A DNA stretch of 64,000 nucleotides from Benincasa hispida (Eukaryota; Streptophyta; Magnoliopsida; Cucurbitales; Cucurbitaceae): the NCBI RefSeq assembly GCF_009727055.1, contig NC_052353.1, positions 42,170,623 through 42,234,622 on the forward strand, given 5' to 3'. The notes below the pieces were generated by a model that made no database searches, was not told the DNA's origin, and worked only from the letters and a program-made list of their open reading frames with translations. A program made the position numbers and the translations under genes. The stretch's first letter is position 1. Every line of letters begins with the position of its first letter. This document shows positions 25,140-34,238 of this stretch, in pieces.

Positions 25140-25700
25140 ATGTTTGGTAACCATTTCATTTTTTGTTCTTGGTTTTTACAGTCTATTTTCTCTCAATTTC
25201 TTACAATGGTTTGTATTTTCTTAAGTGCAAGACTTGATTTCTTTGCCAAATTTGAAAAACAAAAACAAGTTTTTAAAAACTATTTTTTAGTTTTCAAACT
25301 TTGGCTAGGTTTTTTAAAATATTGATAAAAGTATATAACAATGCAAGAAATTTAGAGGTAGAATGCACGACTATAAATGTAATTTTCAAAAAACTAAAAA
25401 CTAAGACCCTATTTGGTAACTATTATTTCGTTTTTTGTGTTTGGTTTTCCTTACAATAATTTGCATCTCTCTTAAGTACTACAATTGAATTCTTATCCAT
25501 ATTCCAAGAATAAAAACAACTTTTTGAATACTACTTTTTTTTCTCAAAATATGGCTTGATTTTTTAAATTATTAGGAAAAAATAAATAACAAATTAGGAA
25601 GAAATTTGGAGGTGGAAATAGTATTCATAGACTTAATTTTAAAAAACAAAAACAAAAAACAAAATAGTTCCGAAACGAGGTCTAATAGTTACCAAACAAG
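25140..25700. mobile_element. MITE-like double element with TTTGGTAAC inverted ends
   Basis: It begins 'atgtttggtaaccattt' (25140) and ends 'tagttaccaaacaag' (25700). An internal 'ctatttggtaactattatt' at about 25408 makes two head-to-tail, roughly 270-290 bp related halves. Each runs through 'tttggtt', 'cttaagt', 'aaaaacaa', 'ggcttgatttttt'-like blocks. It is non-coding. Confidence 0.6.
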
Positions 25701-26149
25701 GATTAAGTTAAAACATAAAATCTCACAAAACCTCATAATCAAAATATCTCCCTAAAACATACCAAAATGATAAACAAACAAATAAAAATACATATTTGGC
25801 TATTAACACGTAATCAACTATTAATGTACAACCTTATTAAAACATTTAAGTCCTTAGATCCATTGATAATTTCATTATTCTTTTTCTTCTAAGATACCTT
25901 AACTAAAGTGCGCAGTTTGATCGATTGATTTATTTGAGACAAACAAATGCCAAACATTTAATAATAATAATAATTAAAAAAAAAAAAAAAAGGAGTTAAA
26001 GGGTATTGAAGAAAAGATGGAGAAAAAAGAGGGAAAATAGAGAAGCAAAACATATTTTTTGTGTATTTCTTTTTTAGCTTAAGAGTATTTTTCTATATAC
26101 TTCTTGAACTTCATGAGTTATTCATTCTAGTGCATGCTGAAATATTGAT
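25701..26149. other. AT-rich spacer downstream of F-box copy 2
   Basis: There is no gene. An AAT repeat and poly-A run lie at 25960-25991. Confidence 0.5.
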
Positions 26150-27060
26150 TGAAAGAATGAAATGAAGAATAAAACAGAGAGACCAATGAAAAAGAACGAT
26201 GGATTCATTCAAAACCCCTAAACTTCTTTCGTAACCTTCCTCCTTCCTGAAACTTTCGGGCACTGGAATTTGGCCGAAAGGCTCTTGGCTCATGTCAAAA
26301 CATAGAATAACTTCGGCTCTTACTGCATCTTTAGATAAGGCCAACCAATAATAGAATCCTTGATAATACATCATAAACGAAGGCATCTTAAAAACACGTT
26401 TCAATTTTTCTCCATTTATCTTTCTTCAAATCCTACACTTCAACTCTAGAAGGGAGAAAAGTATTGAGATAACAATTAAACCACTTGGATTTATGCAAAA
26501 CCAACATGTCGTCGTATGAAAAGGAAATCGACAACCCTAACCACCTTGAAATCCCTGGATTTGGGATCCTACCCGAATCCGACGGCATTGGTGATGGAAT
26601 AGACAGCTTGTTCGGTGGAATAATCGGTTTCAATGTGAAGAATGGAGGCAGGGAGCTTGCGGATCTCTCCGGTGGTGGGGTTATAGAGAAATATATGGTT
26701 GTTGCCATGGGAGACGAGGCAAACTAAGCCTTGAGAATGGCCATGGATGCAGAGATATGGATATTCGTCCTCAACAAAACATGGAAGTTGGACATCCTCA
26801 AACTCAATGGATGAATCTTCATCGCCTCTGAGAGGATATTTCAAGAAGGAGAATCTAGTTTCCATCTTCCCAGTCTCATTGTTCTTCACAACACGCTTCA
26901 CTAAAACGTTTTCGTTTCGAAGAAAACCGCAAAATTGAGGGTCGTTTATTAGAGCGTACCAGGATTTCGAGACGCATTTGAATCGAGCCAAAGACTCCGG
27001 CGGCACCCGTGACATGATCTCCACCATTACTTCGTTCGAAAGCTTTACCAAATCCGCCAT
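26150..27060 (-). pseudogene. F-box and associated-interaction protein pseudogene, copy 2
   Basis: From the ATG at 27060 (MADLVKLSNEV) an open frame runs 163 codons. It has an F-box ('LSNEVMVEIMSRVPPESLA', 'RFKCVSKSWYALINDPQF') and an F-box-associated region ('HGHSQGLVCLV', 'IFLYNPTTGEIRKLP'). It stops at 26569-26571, where the family motif GFGYD reads GFG-stop-D: TAG stands where a Tyr codon is expected. Copy 1 still has TAT at this position. Past the stop the frame resumes 'DPKSRDFKVVRVVDFLF', and further pieces lie in other frames ('LPSRVEV', 'DLKKDKWRKIETCF'). 'FMMYYQGFYYWLALSKDAV' to 'EVILCFDMSQEPFGQIPVP' reaches about 26160. At least one nonsense change, several frame changes and a missing C-terminus make full function unlikely. 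A short F-box-only protein could still be made. Confidence 0.85.
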
Positions 27061-27516
27061 TACCTCAACCTCAAGCTCAACCAACGCAAACTAGCGCCGT
27101 CCGTACTGTCTAATAATCAAATTCTTTACACAACAAATCAGCCGTTAATTATTAAACTTACTTATTGGTTTCATTTATGGAAATAAACTGTAAACTGTGT
27201 AATTAATTACAGAATCCATATTTTAAAAAGATTATTTACGTTTTCATTTTATTTCATCAATTCTAATATATTTTCATCAATTCACATAACTAATTTAAGA
27301 ATGATAGTATATTTTCCTAATTTTTCGCCTTTTTTAACCCCTTTATTTCTTATTCTGAATGGGATTTCTCCTTTGTTTTCCTTTTCTCCCTTTGCCATTT
27401 TGACTTTCTATCTAATCTACATACAAATTTATTCTAAGATATTATTTTGCTAATTTGTATATCAGTGAAAGATTGTGAAACCCTACCCCAAATTCTAAAC
27501 GAATGCAAACAATTTA

Positions 27517-27883
27517 GGAGGCGTTTGGACAATGAGTTAGTTATTATAGTCTTAGATTATTATAGTTGGATTATGATAGTTTTTGTTTGGGGTATAGATT
27601 ATTTTAGTTTAGGTTATAATAGTATGTGTTTGAGATGTAAACCATTTTTGTTTGAGAAAGAAATAGTAAACATTGTAGCAAATAATTAAAAAAATGATGA
27701 ATGTAAAATAGTAAAAACGGCAATAAATAATAAATATTGTAGCAAATTGGGGTTTTGAAATAGTGTTGATTGTAACTAATTGGAGGTTAGTTTTATTATG
27801 GGTTTTGAAATAGTGTTGACTATAGTTAATTGGAGGTTAGTTTTTATTATATTTTGATGATAACACTTGCCCCAAACGCCCCC
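27517..27883. mobile_element. Tourist-like (PIF/Harbinger) MITE with TTA target-site duplication
   Basis: The 367-bp element has TIRs GGAGGCGTTTGG and GGGGGCGTTTGG and is flanked on both sides by TTA (27514-27516, 27884-27886). Inside is a tandem duplication of about 51 bp (about 27749-27849, 'ttttgaaatagtgttga.t'). It is non-coding. Confidence 0.85.
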
Positions 27884-27886
27884 TTA

Positions 27887-28330
27887 GAGATATATGTATA
27901 AAAGAAAATTTGAAATTTCAGACATGTAGATAAATTTAAGTAAAATTAATTTATGTAGTCAAAATAAGCCAATTAGCATCGTGCTTATACTACTAATCTT
28001 GAAGGTTGAGAATGGTCCCCAACCCATATATGGTTAAAAAAATAATCAATAAGAAAGAATTTGTGTAATTTGACAACAAAAGTAGGAATATGTATACATA
28101 TAAAAGAAAATATTATAAATAGAAAAATCTCAAAAATATTTGACGCTATATATAATCTATTTGGCCCCTATATATAACCGAAGTAAAGCTTTTTAAACTT
28201 TTTCCAAGTATTACAAATCTTTTATCAAAATAAAATCCAAAAATTTAAAATCAATTATCTTCCCCAATTATCTCAATCTTGACTCCAAAAATCTAAAATT
28301 AAAAGAAATCAATCTAATTAAGGCCAAAAT
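27887..28330. other. AT-rich spacer
   Basis: No gene is seen. The stretch at 28095-28140 vaguely resembles 20880-20930 ('ataaatagaaaaatc.ca') and may be the far end of the F-box segmental duplication. Confidence 0.4.
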
Positions 28331-29029
28331 TAATTCTACTCAACAGTTACATCTAAACGAGCGTAATCCAAATAATGAAATCCAAAGTAAACTTAAATTT
28401 ATAGAAATCAATTATATCTAAAAACATAGAATACCATCCTTTAGGGGATACTCCCAAAGTGCCTCGAGGTCGAGGATAGATCTCACGGTGTGAACATAAA
28501 GGGAGAAACGTGAAGAGGTTTAAATGAAGCATCATATACCCCAAGTATCTCCCACTGAATGTTCTATCTAGGGGTTCATTAACTTAAACCATCCGACTAT
28601 TGATTTTATCGAAGTCGATTTAATTTGCTAAAAAACAACTATTGTCTTTGAAATTAAATAAGTTGAAGTCAAGTCCCATTAAACTCTTTAACGGACTATC
28701 CTCAAATTTGCATGCATGCCTCAAATCTATCTAATTCATCTTTCCAGGTAGGTTACCAGGTAGGGGTGTTTCGTTTCCATCAGCTTAAGTAACCCAGCCT
28801 AGACAGAACTCGCCTTAGACAAAAGGTCCCTTATAGATAGATTTGCTATATATTTAATCTTTTATTAGTCAATTTAATCCTATTAAACTGATCAAAAGAT
28901 TAAACCTTAGGTTGCTAATCTCATTAGAACCGTGATCTTAGGTTTATCTCCACCAAATTTTAAAACTCTTCTAAAACCATGATTCAAGCCTAAGTTCACA
29001 TGCATGTTTTTCTTATCGATTTTAGTTCT

Positions 29030-29412
29030 AATTTCCCTTATAACTCTTATAAAAGAAACAACCAAAACCATTCACATTGTTGTGCATAACTAGTTATTTA
29101 TAACTCTTATAAATTTAACCTATGTGTCATGCTTCGTGCAATGTCCATTCATTACTATATATAACTCTTATATACTTGGTAATGAACTAAGCATACATGC
29201 TTCCATACACCCTTATATTATAACATTTATAATATAAAGATGATGCATGCATAATATAACTCTTATATTATATGATACATGGACATGCTCTTATGTAATT
29301 TAATCATGCTAACTACTATATCATAACTCTTAAAATATAGAGATGATGCATGACCAATGCATAACCTTAGGTGGGATTTCAATTATATGGCATACCATAT
29401 GCCATATAATAA
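29030..29412. repeat. Array of small hairpins around a TAACTCTTAT-type core
   Basis: The core 'TAACTCTTAT' or a close variant recurs at 29041, 29101, 29162, 29221 (taacatttat), 29257 and 29324, roughly every 60 bp for most copies. In most copies the bases on either side form inverted arms that differ between copies but pair within a copy. Examples are ATTTATA/TATAAAT at 29097, TATATTATAA/TTATAATATA at about 29214 and ATAATATAA/TTATATTAT at about 29252. A final, different palindrome, ATTATATGGCAT/ATGCCATATAAT, lies at about 29382-29410. Confidence 0.7.
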
Positions 29413-29549
29413 AACATACACCTTATGTACATTCATAGGACTAATGGACCAGAATGATTAGCCTCAAAATCGGAAATTAAATTCTATCTATCACATAAAT
29501 CCATCGAGCAAACCGGTTCACAAGTGAACCAGGTCTTGAACCCCCCGAG

Positions 29550-29895
29550 CGATGTCTTCCTTGATCGTTTAGTAAATTGGGGGAGTAACCACGATCGCTT
29601 AGCTACGATCGAGTACCATTTACAATACAATGAAGCATGAGACCACTCAATCGTTTAGCGCACTAATTTAAAACAGTGAAAGTCTAAACAATCATTTAGA
29701 CGACGACTATGTTGTGAGGTATGATCATCTAGACGATCGAAGAACAAACGCTTAAGTAACATGTACCCTGCGATCGTGTAGTCAATGACTAAGCGATGAA
29801 ACTTGCTGAGCTACACGATCGTTTAGTGCGCGTGTGTTTACCTTGCTGCCGAGTATCCCATACTCAACGATCGCTTACCCCAATCGTTTACACAA
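29550..29895. repeat. Cluster of CGATCGTTTAG-type short repeats
   Basis: Variants of (C)GATCGTTTAG, or its complement, occur about nine times in about 340 bp. They include gatcgtttagt (about 29562), gatcgcttagc, aatcgtttagc, aatcatttaga, gatcatctaga, gatcgtgtagt, gatcgtttagt (about 29817), gatcgctta and aatcgttta. They lie in the interior of the LARD-like element, between the hairpin array and the primer-binding site. Confidence 0.65.
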
Positions 29896-30230
29896 TCTAA
29901 CCAACGTTTGGTCTTCTTCTTCCTCGAAGTTATTCACAATTCCTTGCTTTGAAGCTTCATCATGAGCGACTCACGCTGACTCAAACACTTTGAATTACAG
30001 ACTCGATAGCAAGTTAATATGCTCAAAAACACAGGGGCCTTTACAATTAACTTTGAATGTAAAAGAATTAAATAACCAAAGGCAACCATCCCAGAAACTC
30101 CATTAATCCACATCCACAAACTTATTTAACACTTAAACATAATGCAGACATGCTTACATCTGCTAAGAATGTAAATGCTATTCTATACATCAATGGATTT
30201 GGAATATCAGAACTTGGCTCTGATACCAAT

Positions 30231-31184
30231 TGAAGGATCTCTTATCAAAGAGAACCTATGAGTGGAAGCAAGATTGTTCTAAACTCATTGTGACAGAATT
30301 ACAAGCATTCACAAAGATACAAACTAGTTATGCATCTTCTAACAAATTATGGTTAAAGAAGAAACCGCCTATAATTATCTCATAATTGTTTTATTATAAA
30401 TAAATACAATAACTAACTTATCATTCAAGCCTCGAAATCAGCCCTTAAGGGAGCAATCTATCTACGCTTCGGGGAAGGAGTAAATTCTACCTTGTGTAGC
30501 TGAGTTCTCAGTTCCCCAATCAGATGAATCCCAAAGTGGTAAGTTTGAGTCGGCAATTTGGCCACTCACACTCATGCAAATCAAATGACCGCCCTCAAAG
30601 GCAAGAGTTTTCAATTCACTCAGGATTAAGGCCATGTTACCTATAGTCATCCTAGTGAAGTGAAGTCACTGTCATGAACGACGTTATACAACGAGACTAA
30701 ACACTTCGTGGTCCGGTCTTATATAAACTCCTTTGTATAGGACACCCCCGCTCGCATGTCTCCACACGAATGATCAGGATCAAACCATCTGTAGCACGTC
30801 ACAACACTTGTAACTATCTACAAAGCGGGTCGTATTCGTAGTGTCACCAGGATAAGGTTTCCTTCCTATATCTATATACTACAGACCATTTTGGTTATCA
30901 CTTAAGACATGATTCACTTGTATATCTCCACATATATGCTTAAGTTACAACGACAACCAGGGATCTTAGTTTATTGGTTTGTAGTAAATGCAAATAAAAC
31001 ATCTCATGTTTCATAGATAACAGTGAAGAAAATATATCATATTATTACATCACAAGCGTTTGCTCATACAGGTGTTTACAAACTACAGGATCCTACGAGA
31101 GGTTAGGGCATCAACCCCAATAGATAGCTTAACGATTCGTCATTTATCATCTACGAGAGTTTACCAATGTGGGATTCTCTAACA
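30231..31184 (-). repeat. LTR of the LARD-like element
   Basis: The TG...CA ends, the abutting primer-binding site and the internal TATA-like box together support a complete 954-bp LTR. It holds no protein-coding feature. Confidence 0.7.
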
Positions 31185-32351
31185 GGTTGGTTCCCTCTTA
31201 TTTTGAAATCTAAATTTTCACCCAATAGAATGTATGGTGTATGGTTTGAAATTTGAATTTAAGGTTTAGGATAAAAACAACACAATCTATACATTTTAAT
31301 TGTGTCATTGGTAAAAATATTACAATTTTCTATTCGTTAAAGAAATATCTTGAAATCTAAAAATGAATGTTAACCTCATATATTAAATTCAAAATACACT
31401 TGAATTCTTGATTTTATAATTGGTGAAACCAATTTTTGTACATTTTATTTGATTTCTTTTCCTCAAACTTACAAAACACAAATGGTTATGTATTTTCAAA
31501 AAGAGCAATGGAATAAAAATATGATCATTCTTTAATTAAATTAAATTACAAAAACACTATCGTTGGTACTTTATTTCTAAATATATATTTGATTGTGATG
31601 TCATGAGAGAACGAGAGGATATGAGAAAATTTATTAAATACATAATAACTTTTTCTATCTTTTTGGACAACAATTTTTATTTCACATTGATTTTTCCCAT
31701 ATTTGAATCAAATTGATTTATATTTCAGGTATATAAAAGAGAGAGACTTGTGAAATGGCTGATTGGTCCAACCAAGAAAGGCATGGGTGTCTTTGGACAT
31801 TGCTTGGATCGAGTTAAGTAAAACGTAGTTACTTAGTGATCTACCACTACCCTCACTGCACACCTTCTATATATCTTTCTCCTCCCTTTCTCTTTCTTAC
31901 AACTGGTTGTTGCATGCTATCAGATCTCAAGCAATAGGAGGTTACAATTTTGGATCCTCTCATACCGTCTTTACAATGGAGTAAATGGTAATTCAAGTAC
32001 ATACAAAATTTGGTTTTCCCACGTTAGCCTTTCAACTTTCATGGAAGTATCACAATTTTATCGTTCAACTTTAGATTGTAATGACTTAGTTTGTAAGCTT
32101 CAATTTAATAATAAGTGTACTTTCAATTTTATAACAATTCATACCATATGATAAAGAATATTGTTAACATTGAATGATGTTTAGTGTTAATACTTAATGA
32201 AATTTCTTACCTATGTAGATTGATAAACTGATAACAACTTTATTTATAAATTATGAAGGTTAAATTATTAAATAATAGAAGTTAACGCTTAATTACGATG
32301 GATATTTTCTCCATGGGATGATCATGTTACAAAGGTTTAGTTTAAGGATCA
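31185..32351. other. AT-rich intergenic DNA
   Basis: No gene is visible. A pyrimidine-rich stretch 'tctcctccctttctctttc' lies at about 31880. Confidence 0.5.
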
Positions 32352-33295
32352 AGGGTGCATTTGGAATACCTTTTCATGTATTCAATTTAGAAAACAAGTC
32401 ATTTTCGAAAAATTTCTAGTATTTGGCAACAATCAAAATAGATTTTGTGAAAATGAGTTTATAAAATAAGTTGTTTTAGAATAAAGACTTGAAATCAACT
32501 TTTAGAAAAATGACTTTGAAATGTTTAATAGTTAATCTCTCTCTAATTTATTTTATATTATCAAAATACCCAAAAGTCATCTATCTCACTTCCACCATGT
32601 TATCCTGACTATCCTTGCTGCTGACAACCTCCAACCACCACCACCGACAGCCAAGTCCACCGACCATTATTTTAAATTATTAGTTCATAGTATTTTATAG
32701 TCAACTTTCATAGTAATTTAACATTAATAAAAACATTTTTTAGTATATAACAAATCCAAACTTGTAATAAAAACAATACTGAGAAAGAGTTGCCAAATAC
32801 ATGAGCGATTTTTTATTTTAAATAATTCTCTTATCAAAAGTGTTTTGTGGAATGCCTTGAATTTGTTAGCTGACACTTTGAACAACCAAGTATGGGGATC
32901 TCGTTGCCTGGTCAGTTAGTCGGGGTCCAAGGGCAGCGCGTCCTGGTTGGGGTTCGGGGGTAATACCCCCAAAACCTATTCATAATTCATATTTAGCATA
33001 TTTACTTATTTGTGGTTATTTACGATTATGACTCTAAGATTTAGAGTAGTGCGCTATATAAACTCTCTAATCCTAGAGGCACCATTTGTGTATTCAGAAA
33101 ACATTGTCTCTAATAATATTGTTCTCTTGCTGTCCCATGGACGTCTCTAACACACTGTAAGTGAACCACGTATATCTATATGTTGATTCTTTTTACGTCT
33201 TTTTGTATTCTTTAATTGTCAATTTCATAACATGTTTAAATGAAATGACTTTCTGGAAAACAATTTTTTTTTTTAAAGTTAATCTAAACGTGGCC
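32352..33295. mobile_element. Long-TIR element interrupted by a solo-LTR-like sequence
   Basis: The left arm (about 32352-32405, 'gcatttggaatacc' ... 'gaaaacaagtcattt') pairs with the right arm (about 33240-33295, 'aaatgactttctgg' ... 'aatctaaacgtggcc') with mismatches. Inside, 32864-33232 (369 bp) starts TGTTAGC and ends CATAACA. It contains a GC-rich block ('gtcggggtccaagggcagcg') and 'gcgctatataaactctc' as a TATA-like signal, like a plant solo LTR. A target-site duplication was not found, so the inner boundaries are provisional. Confidence 0.45.
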
Positions 33296-33562
33296 TAAAT
33301 TATTAATATTTTTAGTACAATTGTTACAAAATTGAAAGTATAGAAATTAGACGGTTTATTAAGAGGGTTACTTGTTTTAAAGATCAAGGACCAAAATCAT
33401 TTTTTAACCTAATGGGATCAAACCAAAACCGTTTAACTTAACTTGTAATTTAATGCCAAAGTGAGCTGAGCTCAACTTATGTGTTAACGACCAAAAGTTT
33501 TGTGGTTCGAATCCCTTTCCTTATTCCAATCCCCTTCCTTAACCCTTATCGACCAAAAGCTT

Positions 33563-34020
33563 TGTATCAATTTAAATCCTGAATTTTTGTAAGTGTATTA
33601 ATTTACACCCTTTATTATAGTTTGTTTGGAAAGTCTTGTGTAAAACTTATAATTATATCAATTAAAACTTAAACATTTATAAAAATCAATTTAGACTCTT
33701 AGTCAAAATTTTCTTTGAGAATCATATGTAGATTTACTCTAATAATCAATTTTATAAAATCGACAGTTGAAAAAGTCTATACATGTTTGAAGATTAATGC
33801 ATGAATGATTTTCAAAACTAATCGTAATGAAGAGTCTAAACTAGCTTACTTATGAATTTTTTTTAATTTAATTAATTTAAATCATAAATTTCATAAGATA
33901 TTAGTTAAACTAAATCTAGAAATAAATATCAACATTTATAAAAATTTAGAGTTTAAGTTGCTACAAGTATTATTTTAAGGTTTTAATTGAATCTCAAAGT
34001 TTGGATGAGTAAATGGATAT
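33563..34020. mobile_element. TIR-bearing MITE, family A copy 2
   Basis: It shares an ordered set of blocks with 12502-12996 ('tttggaaa.tct.gtg.aaac', 'ttataattatatcaattaaa', 'tgattttcaaa'), with many substitutions. The ends are eroded ('tatcaatttaaatcctga' on the left; 'ttgaatctcaaagtttgga' on the right). It lies just upstream of PLAA. Confidence 0.55.
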
Positions 34021-34125
34021 TTGCCAATTTTTTTTTTTTTTTATATATATATACTTTTGTAATTTATTACTTAGAAATAAAAAGAAATGAAGAAAAAGGA
34101 AAAGCCTTCCTAAACATGGGGCAAC

Positions 34126-34139
34126 TATATAAATAAGGG
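34126..34139 (+). promoter_or_regulatory. Candidate TATA box of PLAA
   Basis: 'ctatataaataagg' lies about 100 bases before the ATG at 34239, a plausible spacing for a short 5' UTR. No transcript evidence is available. Confidence 0.4.
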
Positions 34140-34238
34140 AAAGAGAGAACTGGGTTTGTGAAAAGTTATTGTGTAGTTGAAGAGACTTCTTCCTTACCAA
34201 GCCAACTCTGATTCCTCCCGCGTCCGTCTCAGGCTGCT

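Larger units (their letters stand above)
28340..31184 (-). mobile_element. Non-coding LTR retrotransposon (LARD-like), minus strand, with one LTR visible
   Basis: The LTR is 30231-31184 (954 bp). Read on the minus strand it starts TGTTAGAGAATCCCACATTGG (the first bases at 31184) and ends '...GAGATCCTTCA' at 30231. It carries a TATA-like 'TTTATATAAGACC' near 30717-30730. The primer-binding site follows directly (plus strand GGCTCTGATACCAA, 30216-30229), matching tRNA-iMet. The interior, about 28340-30215, encodes no gag or pol domain I can recognise. I could not find the second LTR at the low-coordinate side, so the left boundary is approximate and the element may be truncated. Confidence 0.65.

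Noticed and set aside
29030..29412. Hairpin array as a CRISPR
   Set aside because: This is a plant nuclear genome; the repeats are 10 bases with variable arms and the spacers are not uniform.
32864..33232. Cassandra-type TRIM with 5S rRNA
   Set aside because: The GC-rich block first suggested it, but I could not find 5S internal promoter boxes in order.
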